Made by a program: the position numbers and the translations under genes
Shown here: positions 13,025-25,238 of the stretch, piece after piece
Layout: every line of letters starts with the position of its first letter
Position numbering within the stretch: the stretch's first letter is position 1
Notes under the pieces: generated by a model
What the model was told of the DNA's origin: nothing
The model's database searches: none
The model's input: only the letters and a program-made list of their open reading frames with translations
DNA from: Clusia tigrina
Taxonomy: Eukaryota > Arthropoda > Insecta > Diptera > Clusiidae
Direction of reading: 5' to 3'
DNA length: 64,000 nt
Assembly (NCBI GenBank): GCA_920105625.2
Contig: OV050032.1
Coordinates: 97,758,542 to 97,822,541 of the forward strand

Positions 13025-14801
13025 ATGTACGTACTATATAGATGTATGTACTATAAAATTGTCCAATTCAAAACATGACTCCGCAAGGAAACTTGTTTAT
13101 TTTTCGTTGCTTGTCAATAACTCATCCACAACGCGTTCAAATGCTGCGGCCATATGCCGTTTCGCAAAATTAAAATTACATCCGTCGCCATTCATCCCCA
13201 ATCTAACATGTTGGCATCCTTGGGGTCACAAACCTTAGATAACTGCCAAAAATCTCTGTTTTTCAAAAACGCATCTTTCCGAATACTATGTTGGTCCCTT
13301 AGTCCGCACCGCCTTCCGATATCCGCTGTTCCCGGAACTTCCTGCTTCGCTTCACATCATCAGAGCTATATAGAGAACACCTATAATAATTTTCTTAATT
13401 TTCTAGTATACATTTTAGTTTGATATTTCTTCTATGTTTAATTTTTGCCGAACATTTCAGTCAACTTAATAAATGAATTTAAAAATTATATAACATTTAA
13501 ATAAATACACTATATGTACTATATATACTCTTGGGTATAATTTTCCAATTTAGTACGATTTTTGTTTTTTTTTATTACAAATTTATATTTTAAATAATTA
13601 GTTTTTGTAACTCTAATTATTTTCTAAACTACTTTTGTTTCTAATGTGAACTTTGCACAGATTATAATTTTTTAATTTATAACTTTTCTTAAACATAAGC
13701 TATTCCTGAATATATTTAAACAAAAAACAATATTTCTACAATATGCTTTCTATAATTGAATGCTATATCATTCAATTTGCGTCCACTCGTCTTTTCCCCT
13801 TACATTATCGGATTCGCTACCGTATCCTAGAGGAAAAGAGGACTGGACTATGCGTTTTCATAGCCATATAGGGCATCAGTTTTGCTCTGATTAATTTTTC
13901 GTGCCCTTTTTGAACACGTGAGTTATCACTCATTTCAACTTTGAACCAATTCATTGGCCCTCCGACAAAAACCAGATTATAAAAAATAATCCCGTTTGTG
14001 TCAAAACTTTGTCCACTATACCTTTCATCGCATACAATTACTTTTTATTTAAATTTACTTCTAGCCTGATATGTATACATCCATTAACGATACTATTTTC
14101 CATCCTGTAATTAGCCCGTATATGAATACATACATACATTCAAGGCGCTTTAAATTACCTAGAATTAATTGCTTATTTTCCAAATCAACCTATACTTTTT
14201 TTTTATATCCCAACATATACATTTATTCAAATTTCCATACGCTAATTTGCTAATCAATTAACAGTTAAAACCTATGTACGAGTATATCTACATATAGCCT
14301 GCTGCACTATCTGCAAATATATACATACGCACATACCCATTCCTCCTAACTAGAATACTTACTTCTTTAAATATACATTCGTACATTCATTCTGTACATT
14401 ATACAGTTTCACACATATATATTTACTTCACCCGCAGTTCCGTTGCTTGGCGTTAACGCTCAAGCGTCAAAATTCAGTGCATACACCATATGTATGTACA
14501 TATTCGAAGTTTTATATTATATTACTTTCCCACGACTGTCTTATTATTTTATTTTATTTTTTAATTACGTGCAATATTTATCATTATTTAAAAAAAATAT
14601 TTTTCCCTACTATGCTTCGTTCGGCCACAGTGCATAATAAGCACTTTTATTACGTCAACTTTAATCGCTCGATTTTAAGTGGCACACTTCTACTGGCCTT
14701 GACTTTGAGAATCGGAGCTGTGTGTTATCCGATATACACACGTACATGTTTACGTTGTTATTCTTGTGTTTACACTTGTAAAACACTGTCAACACATGAA
14801 T

Positions 14802-17800
14802 CTAGGTGTGCGGTCTAACGTGGAATAATTTCAACAAATTATTATGTAGCTTTTTAATTTTTCCCTTAATCGTTACGACTGTTGTAACTGGGCTTCGGAT
14901 CTCTGCTACTACATACGGACCTATCCACACAGGTGAGAATTTGTTTCTCCTAGCCTGATTCTTCATTAGTACTTGATCACCCACATGAAAAACTACTGGG
15001 TTCAGTACCTTGTTATAAGCTTCCCTGGCCACTCGTTTAGCGCATTCCTGGTTTTCTCTAACCAATTCGTGCGCTCGCTGCAACTGATATTTTTGTACTT
15101 TATTGGGGTCATCAGCATTGTATACAGGCGCACATTTGCGCTTCAAATTCGCTGGCATGTTGAAGTCAAACCCGTAGAGAGTTATAAACGGAGTTTGCTT
15201 AGTTGATACATGCACAGTATTGTTGTGTACATGCATTGCAGTGGTTAACCATTGATCCCAATTCGAGCCGTCTTCTTTGGCAAAACTGCGCAAGCACTCG
15301 GCCAGAGGTCGATGACTACGTTCCAATGAGCCATTCGCCTGTGGATGATATGGTGTTATGTGCAACTTCTTGATTCCCAGCATTTTACACGTTTCTGAGA
15401 ATAGTTTTGATACGAAATTTGAACCATTGTCGGTTATCAAAACCTTAGGTATGTTGTATCTTGCTATAATTTCATCAAAGAATGCTTTGGCCACCGTACT
15501 TGCTTCAGCATCGGGTATAGCCACGCACGCCATATACTTTGAGAAATCGTCTTGGAACGTCAGTATGTATTTATTGCCCGAAACTGTCTCAGGTAAAATA
15601 CCTACAATATCCATATGAACTTTATCAAATGGCTGCTGTGGTGTGTCAGTTAACACCATTGGCATCTTTGTTAGCCTTGAACTTTTGTTGGCCTGACATT
15701 TTGGACAACTCTTTATATATTTCTTAATGTCCTTGATCATACCCTTCCATCCGTATACTCGCCTAATTCTGTCATGGGTTTTCCAGAATCCCTGGTGTCC
15801 TCCTAGAGGCGAATCATGGAAACCCTTTAACACAGCCTGGATATCCTTTATATCCTCCAGCCATTCCACACTACTGGCTGTTTGCTCATTGGCATCGAAA
15901 CCCGCATTGCTAACATCTCTTGTAGCATCAATTTTATCTTCTGGCATTCTCTCGACCTTCTCCTTATCTGACCGTGCTTTGGACCTCGTTTGCACTACTG
16001 ATACCTTCTGTGCCTGCGGTACTCTGCTGAGTGCGTCCGCATTCAGATTCTTCTTCCCAGGTTTGTATATGATTTCAAAATCATACTCAGACAATTTGTG
16101 TCTGAACCTGGCTAGCCTAGACGTTTGGTCTTTCAAATTGGCTATGCCTCTCAACGGCTGGTGATCAGTATATATCTTAAATGGGCGTCCTAGCAGATAT
16201 GCTCTAAAATTCTTCGTAGCCCACACTATGGCTAGAAATTCCTTCTCTATTGTGGAGTATCTCTTCTCCGTGTCGCTAAGCGCTCTGCTTGCGAATGCTA
16301 TTGGTCGGTCATCACCGACTTCCCCTTGTGACAATACTGCCCCTAATGCTTCATTGCTAGCATCAGTGGTCAACAAAAAGGTTGGTTAAAAATGGGGGTA
16401 CGCCAAAATTGGTGGCGAGCTAATTATCCCCTTTAGCCTCTCGAATGCTTGCTGACATCTCTCTGTCCATTCGAACTTTGCTTCTTTTCGTAGCAACTTA
16501 TTAATGGGCAAAGCAATTCCGGCTAGTCCTTCCACGAACTTTCTATAATAGTTCACTAGTCCTAGGAATGCTTGCACTTCCTTTCTGTTTCTCGGAATCG
16601 CTAGATTTTTAACGCATTCCACCTTCTGCGGGTCAGGCAGTGCTCCTGCTTCTGAGCAACGATGGCCTAAATAAACCACCTCTCTTCGCAAAAATTGACA
16701 CTTCTCCGTGTTCAATTTCAAATTGTGTTCTCGTAATTTCTGGAGCACCTTGCACAAGCGTTGCGAATGCTGCTGCAAGTTCTTCCCATAAATTACAATA
16801 TCATCGAGGTACACAAAACAATCTAACCCTTGTAAGCCTGTTAGCACATGGTTCATTAGCCGTTGGAAAGTAGCCGGTGCTCCTGTTAATCCAAACGGCA
16901 TTCTATTAAACTCATAATGCCCTAAACCGGTGCTGAACGCGGTTTTCTGCTTATCTTGGGTATCCACCAGAACTTGGTGGTAGCCACTCGCTAAATCAAG
17001 CGTAGAAAAATATCTACTGTGTCCCAATTGATCCAGAATTTCTTCTATCCTTGGTATCGGGAACACCTGCTTGATAGTGGCGTCGTTCAATTTCCTAAAA
17101 TCGACGACCATTCTCCACTTCTTCTGACCCTGAGTACCTCCCTTCTTTGGTACCAAAATTATTGGTGAGTTCCAAGGCGAGATACTCGGTGAAATTATGT
17201 TATCCTTTAACATCCCTTCCACTTGCCTATTTACCTCATCTTTGTGAGCTTGCGGCAATCTGTACTGTTTCTGGTTAATCGGTGCTTGATCCACCCTAGT
17301 AGGTATTTCATGCTCTACCTCTAGTGTATACGTTAGCTGGTCTCCTTCCAGCAAAAATATGTCATGGAATGACGCACAAATGGCTTCTATTGATGCCTTC
17401 TCTTCTGAATTCACGCTTGGGTCTAACTTCAGGGATTCTAGCACCCTCTCCATTCTTTTTCTTATATCTACCTGCTTAATCTGATTCACCGATCTATAAT
17501 TCGGTTCCTTAAAATTATCATAGCTAGTGAACTTGGGCCTAAAATCCTCCTCCATCAAGTAGTCCTTTTCCGATGCATTGAGTACGCAAGCGTATACCTT
17601 ACCCTTGTCAACGTGCGTTATGGTTTCCCCCATATATACGCCCTCCGCTAGCTGCTGCTTGTGTAAAACAACAGTCCTAAGTTTCGTATTTACATGCATA
17701 GTAACTACTCTGGTTGACCTTGCATTCACTACCTCCATACAATTCTTAACCTTACTCACGGTTCCTTCCTGCCATGACATTAATGGAAAAGTAAGGATTC

Positions 17801-18365
17801 TATGCTTATTGTTATCATAGAATGATAACTGCTTATCGAGCGCATCCAGTATGGTGCGTCCCCAAAGATTATCGCGGCCAATTATTCCATCAGCCGGGAT
17901 ACCTTTCCTATCCACTTCCACTGCGTGCACTCTAAAACTCATACCCTTAACTCCACTGTGCCCTATTCTGAGCGACCCCAATGTCCTAATGCACCCTCCA
18001 AACGCTCCGTTAAGCGTTCTTAAGTCCATTTGATTAATGTCTAGCCCCTTCCGTAAAACACTAGATTTTACGAGGCTAGTGTCAGCCCCTGAATCTACTA
18101 ATAGCACTAGCTTTCCACTAGCTGATTCCTTGCAGGGTATCTCGATGAAGGCATCACCTATCCTGCTCATAGCGAAGCAACCTCCTTTTGTTCCCAATAT
18201 GGACGTGTATCCATTCCCTAACTCTTCGTGATACTGGAGAGCCTCCTGCTCCTCCTTCTCCTGGACTGTAGTTCCTACATTACTAGTCCAACGTATTTCC
18301 GGCCTTATTATTACTCTCTTTCTTTTGGCTTTCCAGTCTACTGGCCTCGACTGGGCCGCTGGAAG
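14802..18365 (-). pseudogene. pol: Gypsy pol, copy 1 (protease-RT-RNase H-integrase), one nonsense codon
   Basis: The frame is entered by -1 slippage at 18365-18371 and overlaps the end of gag by about 25 bases. Counting from the codon at 18197, the domains are: aspartic protease with LVDSGADTS (D35); RT with DFRKLN near 366 and catalytic YLDD at 463-466; RNase H with TDAS at 16374-16363; an H2C2 integrase zinc module (GGHQG, then CPKC); a DDE core with ITDNGSNF and NGSLERSHR; and a C-terminal GPY module (WIGPY). A TAA at 16386-16388, between RT and RNase H, ends the first 603 codons. The rest stays in frame to the stop at 14802. Copies 2 and 3 lack this stop. Pol would otherwise make cDNA and integrate it. 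Confidence 0.95.
16380..16394. other. Cluster of six substitutions in copy 1 pol
   Basis: Compared with copies 2 and 3, this 15-bp stretch has six base changes (16380, 16384, 16386, 16388, 16392, 16394) and no length change, while flanking sequence is nearly identical. It creates the TAA at 16386-16388. Confidence 0.85.
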
Positions 18366-20677
18366 TTTCCCTGGTTCCTTTGTTGGGATTGTCTATCCCT
18401 GCATTCCGCTGCCCGATGTCCCATCTGTCCACATGAGAAGCATCTCAACCCCTGTTGGGTGTTGCGTATTTTTGGTTCACTTTTGGAATTCCAATTTGGT
18501 TGCTGCTGACCACTCCCAGTTTTGAAAGGATTTCTTCCTTGGTTAATTCCTTCTGTTGAATTTACTTGGGGACTACTGAAGTTACCCCTGCTGTCCCTCA
18601 AGGGTGCAACCGGGCGCCTCGTAGCTGGCTGCATTTTACTCTGATTCCATTCTGTGTCTCCATGGCACTGTCTACTTGCCTCATGACCATATGTTTGGCA
18701 CTCCATACAGTAGGGCGTGTTTTTGCGTGTAATGCACTCATCCCTTGTATGACCTTGCTTACGGCAGAACGAACATGTGGGTGCCCTCTGTACAAACTCC
18801 CTGTACGAATTTCTCGGATTCACGGCTCTGCTGTCGGAGACACCGGGATTATATGCTCCTCTGTATATGTTTGGGACGTAATTATTTCCATCTTTGTTCA
18901 CGACAGCGGCGGTGAACATGTCCTGTCTATTTTCCAACATGTGTACCTCACCTAACCCAGCCGTACTCCGTTCCACGAGAACTTGTGCTCTAATCGCTTC
19001 TTCTACTAATTCCTCCAGAGATCCTGTTCTGCTATTCAGCATATGAATCTTTAGAACGGAGTTGCGGAGCCCCACCACGAAAGTTGTCAATACCGACTCG
19101 TCAACTTCGTGTAATAACGCTGTATCTCCAATGCCATTGTACTTATTCCTGATTATTTCCTGGGCCATCATCTGAAGTGAATCTAAACGCCTGGCAAAGG
19201 CACGTATGTCTTCACTTGCCCGCTGCTTCCCGATTCTTATTTCTTGGTTTATGTCTTCCAAAGATCTCTCCTTCAGATAAGTTCTCCTTATAAGACCGTA
19301 AAGCTCGTCCACACTGGCGAATTGCTTTGGCAACACAAGGTTGTACGCGTCTCCAAATAATCTTTGCTTAACACAGTCGAAGAAATCCTGCAACTCATCA
19401 GGGCTTATGCTTCGCTTTGCAAACTCACAACCTTGAATGAATCTGTTAACTTCTGACCGTAAATCTTCTGAAGCTGCACCAGTAAACACAGGTACTAGCC
19501 TGGCCACTGTCTTTGAGATCTCCTCTATACCCATTTTGCGTATTTTTGTTTTACTTATGACCGGTAAAACTGGAGCGCTATCTTTGCGGGTGGTTCTTAG
19601 ATTCACTTCTCCCGGATCTGAGAGGAAATTGACCAATGACGGACTCAAACTAATTAGTCTTCGATCGTTTGTTCGTGCAGGCGAAATATTGTCCACAGTA
19701 TTGGGCTTTTCCTGTACCATTACTGCTTCTGGCTCTTTTGGCGGATATCCCTTATTTTTATTAGTTACCGGACTTCCTGGAGAAAAAGGCTTGACACCGG
19801 TTTCAGATGCGCCAAACAAAAATCCCGCTTCCCTCTCTTCACTCAATACTAATCTGGGCTTTACCACTCGGTTTATCCTTTCTGGTGTTAGATACTCTGG
19901 CCAGCGCACTTCCGGTGGCAATGTCAATACCGTCTGTGTAAAGCCAGCCGATGCTGATTTCGATCTCTCCCTATTCAGTGAGGTCCTATTGGTCGCCCGT
20001 CCTTTTTTCAATTCCGCACACTCCTTTTCCAACAGCGTTGCTGCTTCCTCTGTTTCCGTCAATCTCTGAGAAAGTTCCTTTACCTTTTTCTCAAGATACT
20101 CTTTTTGTGCTCTCAAATCTTCTGTTTTCTTATGAAAACTGAATAACTTTTCTTCTGTTCTTCTTTGGATTGCCGTAAAGGCTTGATCCGCTACTTCTAA
20201 TGGTGACACAGCTCCTCCGGCATTCGCCTGCTTCCACAATTCCTGAGCTTCTTCCCTGCTCGTACTCGCTTCGAACTGGTCAACTATCTTCCCAGTAAAC
20301 AGTTCCACCTCTGACTGCACTGATTTCAATCTGTTCCTTACTTCCTCGTCTGGTGAAACCAAACTCACAGTTTGTTGTCCTAATTCCTCTAATTCAGAAC
20401 TAAATGTATCTGCCCATTCGTTGATCAGACTATTTATGTAGTCTGCGTAATTTTCCGCAAAATATTTTCCCTTGCCGTACTCAACTGCGTGAGGCAACAA
20501 TAGTCCGTGATTATTGTTGAACTCTCTCCCCAGATCTTGCAACTGTGTTATTCGCTTGCGGTAATACACGTTGTCCTTACGTAAACTGCCGTCTTTCTTA
20601 AAGTTACGGACCAGCTTTTCAATCGTTTCGCCAATTTGCTCCTGCCTCAGCAGTAATCCTTGCGCCTCCTTCGTCAT
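18338..20677 (-). CDS. gag: Gypsy gag, copy 1 (779 aa from the first ATG)
   Basis: This structural protein of the virus-like particle has 779 codons from the first ATG at 20677. The frame stays open 33 bases further upstream, but only with non-ATG codons. In order it has: an N-terminal part of about 160 residues; a charged coiled coil (about 165-225); a low-complexity linker; a helical capsid-like region (about 385-585); and three zinc knuckles, CSFCRKQGHTRDEC near 635, a variant with an extra residue (C-x2-C-x4-H-x5-C) near 657, and CFSCGQMGHRAAEC near 746. The end overlaps pol in the -1 frame. The protein is identical in copy 3. It should bind and package element RNA in cytoplasmic particles. 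At nearly 780 residues it is long for a gypsy Gag because of the N-terminal coiled-coil half. Confidence 0.92.
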   Translation of the reverse strand: MTKEAQGLLLRQEQIGETIEKLVRNFKKDGSLRKDNVYYRKRITQLQDLGREFNNNHGLLLPHAVEYGKGKYFAENYADYINSLINEWADTFSSELEELGQQTVSLVSPDEEVRNRLKSVQSEVELFTGKIVDQFEASTSREEAQELWKQANAGGAVSPLEVADQAFTAIQRRTEEKLFSFHKKTEDLRAQKEYLEKKVKELSQRLTETEEAATLLEKECAELKKGRATNRTSLNRERSKSASAGFTQTVLTLPPEVRWPEYLTPERINRVVKPRLVLSEEREAGFLFGASETGVKPFSPGSPVTNKNKGYPPKEPEAVMVQEKPNTVDNISPARTNDRRLISLSPSLVNFLSDPGEVNLRTTRKDSAPVLPVISKTKIRKMGIEEISKTVARLVPVFTGAASEDLRSEVNRFIQGCEFAKRSISPDELQDFFDCVKQRLFGDAYNLVLPKQFASVDELYGLIRRTYLKERSLEDINQEIRIGKQRASEDIRAFARRLDSLQMMAQEIIRNKYNGIGDTALLHEVDESVLTTFVVGLRNSVLKIHMLNSRTGSLEELVEEAIRAQVLVERSTAGLGEVHMLENRQDMFTAAVVNKDGNNYVPNIYRGAYNPGVSDSRAVNPRNSYREFVQRAPTCSFCRKQGHTRDECITRKNTPYCMECQTYGHEASRQCHGDTEWNQSKMQPATRRPVAPLRDSRGNFSSPQVNSTEGINQGRNPFKTGSGQQQPNWNSKSEPKIRNTQQGLRCFSCGQMGHRAAECRDRQSQQRNQGNFQRPSRGQ
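18365..18371 (-). promoter_or_regulatory. -1 ribosomal frameshift site G GGA AAC, copy 1
   Basis: The minus strand carries the heptamer in the gag frame as CAG GGA AAC, 24 bases before the gag stop at 18338-18340. This matches the X XXY YYZ rule. The pol frame is one base back and open through the overlap. The same heptamer is known from the gag-pro or gag-pol junctions of Mason-Pfizer monkey virus and visna virus. Confidence 0.8.
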
Positions 20678-21193
20678 ATCCCAAATGCCAGAACAGATGG
20701 CGTATCCCAATTACAAATAAAAATCCAATAGTTGTTAAAACTTGTTATTAACTTATCCCAATATTTTATTCCATCTTACTTATTGATAAATACAAATTTA
20801 TTTTAAAAAAAAACATTCCACCGTAAATTCTATATACATATTCTGCTATACTTGTTTTTCATCACAAAGTTCTGCTGTCTACCGGCGTCCATTAAGTCCT
20901 TCCATCAATGCAAATTGGTCATTGACTTCCTCACAGCTAGTCCTTGATTTCCTCTCACCATCTTTAATACTCCAAAAATCCATGGAAAAGGCCATATATT
21001 TGTAAAAACCGAAATTGTATTTACAGGCAAAAGTGTCTTGATTCATTCCCGGAAATTTGAATCCATATTTAAAAATAAACCCGTAACGTATGCGCCACAT
21101 AATAATAGCATTTAAATGTTTTCTTCAACATTGCTACGCAAATCGTAGTTTCCGAACTTCAAAAACTTTGATGTAACAACACGTGATGTAGAC
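20678..21193 (-). other. Gypsy 5' leader, copy 1, truncated
   Basis: This is leader sequence upstream of gag, AT-rich except for a 73-codon ATG frame at 20879-21100 on the minus strand. That frame has no recognisable domain and is at most an upstream ORF. The leader stops at 21193, matching position 43903 of copy 3. Confidence 0.75.
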
Positions 21194-24100
21194 GCGTCAT
21201 AAAACCTTGAAATTTTGTAACAATAAAGTACCCGAGCCTCTTGTCAATTTAAGCTATCGCTCAAAGCTATGTTACCCTTGAGTCCCAAATCAAACACTGA
21301 TAAAGCTTCAAACGCCCCTAACTTCTTTACGGTACGTCCTACACCTATCAAAGTTGGCAACATTCAAATGCTTGTAACTTTTTTCTACAGCGTCATAAAA
21401 CCCTGAAATTTTGTAACAATGAAGTACCCGAGCCTCTTGTCAATTTAAGCTATCGCTGAAAGCTATGCTACCCTTGAGTCCCAAATCAAACACTGATAAA
21501 ACTTCAAACGCCCCTAACTTCTTTACGGTACGTCCTACACCTATCAAAGTTTGCAACATACAAATGCTTGTAACTTTTTACAAAAGCGTCATAAAACCTT
21601 GAAATTTTGTATTAATGAAGTACTCGAGCCTCTTGTCAATTTAAGCCATCGCTCAAAGCTCTGCTACCCTTGAGTCCCAAATCAAACACTGATAAAACTT
21701 CAAACGCCATTAACTTCTTTACGGTAAGTCCTACACCTATCAAAGTTTGCAACATACAAATGCTTGTAACTTTTTACTGGAGCGTCATAAAACCTTGAAA
21801 TTTTGTAACAATGAAATACCCGAGCCTCTTGTCAATTTAAGCCATCGCACAAAGCGATGCTACCCTTGAGTCCCAAATCAAACACTGATAAAACTTCAAA
21901 CGCCCCTAACTTCTTTATGGTACGTCCTACACCTATCAAAGTTTGCAACATACAAATGCTTGTAACTTTTTACTGGAGCATCATAAAACCTTGAAATTTT
22001 GTAACAATGAAGTACCCGAGCCTCTTGTCAATTTAAGCTATCGCTCAAAGCTATGCTACCCTTGAGTCCCAAATCAAACACTGATAAAACTTCAAATGGC
22101 CCTAACTTCTTTACGGTACGTCCTACACCTATCAAAGTTTGCAACATACAAATGCTTGTAACTTTTTACTAAAGCGTCATAAAACCTTGAAATTTTGTAA
22201 CAATGAAGTACTCGAGCCTCTTGTCAATTTAAGCCATCGCTCAAAGCTCTGCTACCCTTGAGTCCCAAATCAAACACTGAAAAAACTTCAAACGCCCGTA
22301 TCTTCTTTACGGTACGTTCTACACCTATCAAAGTTTGCAACTTTCAAATGCTTGTAACTTTTTACTGGAGCGTCATAAAACCTTGAAATTTTGTAACAAT
22401 GAAGTACCCGAGCCTCTTGTCAATTTAAGCCATCGCTCAAAGCTATGCTACCCTTGAGTCCCAAATCAAACACTGATAAAACTTCAAACGCCCCTAACTT
22501 CTTTACGGTACGTCCTACACCTATCAAAGTTTGCAACATACAAATGCTTGTAACCTTTTACTGGAGCGTCATAAAACCTTGAAATTTTGTAACAATGAAG
22601 TACCCGAGCCTCTTGTCAATTTAAGCCATCGCTCAAAACTATGCTACCCTAGAGACCCAAATCAAACACTGATAAAACTTCAAACGCCCCTAACTTCTAT
22701 ACGGTTTTCCTACACCTATCAAAGTTTGCAACATACAAATGCTTGTAACTTTTTACTGGAGCGTCATAAAACCTTGAAATTTTGTGACAATGAAGTACCC
22801 GAGCCTCTTGTCAATTTAAGCTATCGCTCAAAACTATGCTACCCTAGAGTCCCAAATCAAACACTGATAAAACTTCAAACGCCCCGAACTTCTTTACGGT
22901 ACGTCCTACACCCATCAAAGTTTGCAACATACAAATGCTTGTAACTTTTTACTGGAGCGTCATAAAACCTTGAAATTTTGAAACAATAAAGTACTCGAGC
23001 CTCTTGTCAATTTAAGCCATCGCTCAAAACTATGCTACCCTAGAGTCCCCAATCAAACACTGATAAAACTTCAAACGCCCTTAACTTCTTTACGGTACGT
23101 CCTACACCTATCAAAGTTTGCAACATACAAATGCTTGTAACTTTTTACTGGAGCGTCATAAAACCTTGAAATTTTGTAACAATGAAGTACCCGAGCCTCT
23201 TGTCAATTTAAGCCATCGCTCAAAGCTATGCTACCCTTGAGTCCCAAATCAAACACTGATAAAACTTCAAACGCCCCTAACTTCTTTACGGTACGTCCTA
23301 CACCTATCAAAGTTTGCAACATACAAATGTTTGTAACTTTTTACTGGAGCGACATAAAACCTTGAAATTTTGTGACAATGAAGTACCCGACCCTCTTGTC
23401 AATTTAAGCTATCGCTCAAAACTATGCTACCCTAGAGTCCCAAATCAAACACTGATAAAACTTCAAACGCCCCGAACTTCTTTACGGTACGTCCTACACC
23501 TATCAAAGGTTGCAACATACAAATGCTTGTAACTTTTTACTGGAGCGTCATAAAACTTTGAAATTTTGTAACAATAAAGTACTCGAGCCTCTTGTCAATT
23601 GAAGCCATCGCTCAAAACTATGCTACCCTAGGGTCCCAAATCAAACACTGATAAAACTTCAAACGCCCCTAACTTCTTTACAGTACGTCCTACACCTATC
23701 AAAGTTTGCAACATACAAATGCTTGTAACTTTTTACTGGAGCGTCATAAAACCGTGAAATTTTGTTACAATGAAGTACCCGAGCCTCTTGTCAATTTAAG
23801 CCATCGCTCAAAGCTATGCTACCCTTGAGTCCCAAATCAAACACTGATAAAACTTCAAACGCCCCTAACTTCTTTACGGTACGTCCTATACCTATCAAAG
23901 TTTGCAACATTCAAATGCTTGTAACTTTTTACTGGAGCGTCATAAAACCTTGAAATTTTGTAACAATAAAGTACTCGAGCCTCTTGTCAATTTAAGCCAT
24001 CGCTCAAAACTATGCTACCCTAGAGTCCCAAATCAAACACTGATAAAACTTCATACGCCCCTAACTTCTATACGGTACGTCCTACACCTATCAAAGTTTG

Positions 24101-24252
24101 CAACATACAAATGCTTGTAACTTTTTTCTGGAGCGTCATAAAACCTTGAAATTTTGTGACAATGAAGTACCCGAGCCTCTTGTCAATTTAAGCTATCGCT
24201 CAAAACTATGCTACCCTAGAGTCCCAAATCAAACACTGATAAAACTTCAAAC
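21194..24252 (+). repeat. 196-bp satellite array, block 2
   Basis: Joins gypsy copy 1 at 21193/21194 in mid-monomer (gcgtcataaaacc). It copies 7913-10970 with about 1% difference. For example, a gap in ctatgctcttgag near 8775 is filled here, caaacgcccc replaces caaatggccc near 21500, and one A is absent relative to the run near 10187. Confidence 0.95.
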
Positions 24253-24257
24253 GCCCC

Positions 24258-24734
24258 TGTTCGCGCCGGAGCCCTCCTGACAACGGCTGCTGCCTGCGCA
24301 CAGTCACCATGCAACTCTGAGCGGGGCTCAGTGCGGAGAGAATTCCCCTCATTGGGTCCCGCCAAAGTTGTGTGGCAGGCCGCAGCCATCTTTATTTTTG
24401 GTGAGAGTGCTGACACAGGCAGCGGAGGAGAGCTGGTCGGCAATACTGCGTGCCGACGGCATTGGGATCTGTGCGCTCAACCAAGAAGGAGGTGCAAAAT
24501 TTATTCTACTATATAAATGTTTTCAATCGTTCTGAAGAAAATTTGTGTTCTAAGTAAAATATAAAAAAAGCAAAGAAATAATAAATCAGCAGTTATAATT
24601 ATTACGATATAAAAATTTTAGCTTTTTACATATAAGCAAAGTGGTAAGAAATATCAAAAAAAAAGGTAAAATATAGGAACTAAAATAAAAAAAAGATAAA
24701 AAACTACATATGGAGTCCGAACGGGAAAATGGTC
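24258..24734 (+). repeat. BEL 5' LTR, piece in duplication unit 2
   Basis: Second copy of the interrupted BEL 5' LTR. It is preceded by gcccc (24253-24257) and ends with ggtc (24731-24734) at the gypsy LTR. It has cattgggtccc where unit 1 has one more G. Confidence 0.93.
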
Positions 24735-25238
24735 TGTTGGGGTATTGTCCTTGTTTGACGGGGGACGTCCTTCTGCTGCGCGCGTGTATCTGAAAAGCCT
24801 AAATCACTCTTTGTAAAAATCACTACATTACACTTTTAGTTTTAGAATCACCAGCCTTTATTACTTAGAATACTAACTCTTATATACTATTTACAATTCA
24901 TAATTACAATACAAAAACTGACCTTTCTGGTGTTCCAGTTTCGCACCTGTTAATTGGTGTCAGTTGGTCAAGCCAACTGACCTACGCCAATCTGAAATGT
25001 TGATGGTGCATTCTAGCTTTGAATGCCCTTCGGTGGCTCGACTGCAAAACTGTAGCACCCTAAAAGTTTACATAATAAATATTACATAGGTAATATTAAT
25101 TCAAAGTACTCGCACCCTAAAGATATGTGCTTTCTTATGTAACTTTAGCACATGCTAATCACACAGAATGTGTGGCATCTGTTAGGAGTCGATGCTGTGA
25201 GACACTACGCGCAGGCAGCTTGATTTTAGCTCACAACA
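24735..25238 (-). repeat. Gypsy 3' LTR, copy 2 (504 bp)
   Basis: Same boundaries and elements as the other LTRs. The polypurine tract abuts it at 25239-25254. It differs from the 5' LTR at 44419-44922 at three positions by eye. Confidence 0.95.

Larger units (their letters stand above)
11975..14801 (-). other. Gypsy 3' region between pol and the 3' LTR, no envelope gene seen
   Basis: About 2.8 kb separates the pol stop from the polypurine tract, where errantivirus-type elements carry env. I see no long frame, signal peptide or fusion-type segment. It contains a second purine tract (12445-12460), a pyrimidine-rich low-complexity stretch (about 12080-12270), one small minus-strand ORF (12695-13024), and AT-rich spacer from about 13430 to 14650. 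A short minus-strand open stretch near 13100-13200 is too small to call. Confidence 0.7.
7913..21193. repeat. Tandem segmental duplication, unit 1 (13,281 bp)
   Basis: The unit holds satellite (7913-10975), the BEL 5' LTR piece (10976-11454) and gypsy copy 1 (11455-21193). It is followed directly at 21194 by a second unit that starts with the same satellite phase. The offset between units is about 13,281 bp in the satellite and LTR. It is 12,794 bp across gag and pol, because unit 2 has a 487-bp net deletion. Rare satellite variants shared by both units (for example tgtttgtaac with gagcgacata, and ctagggtccc) show that the satellite was copied with the transposons. Confidence 0.9.
11455..21193 (-). 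mobile_element. Ty3/gypsy LTR retrotransposon, copy 1, 5'-truncated
   Basis: In element order (minus strand): truncated leader, gag, pol, a long 3' region, polypurine tract and 3' LTR. The 1,019 bp equivalent to 43904-44922 of copy 3 (distal leader, primer site and 5' LTR) are absent, and the element runs straight into satellite at 21193/21194. Gag is intact. Pol has one nonsense codon inside a tight cluster of substitutions. Unlike copies 2 and 3, it keeps the 502 bp at 14179-14680. With no 5' LTR it cannot be an autonomous source element. Confidence 0.95.

Noticed and set aside
11975..14801. An env gene in the gypsy 3' region
   Set aside because: No frame over about 110 codons on the coding strand, no signal peptide, cleavage motif or membrane anchor.
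19437..20069. Plus-strand frames antisense to gypsy gag and pol (for example 210 codons)
   Set aside because: They mirror the coding strand, lack known domains and are explained by the strong minus-strand frames.
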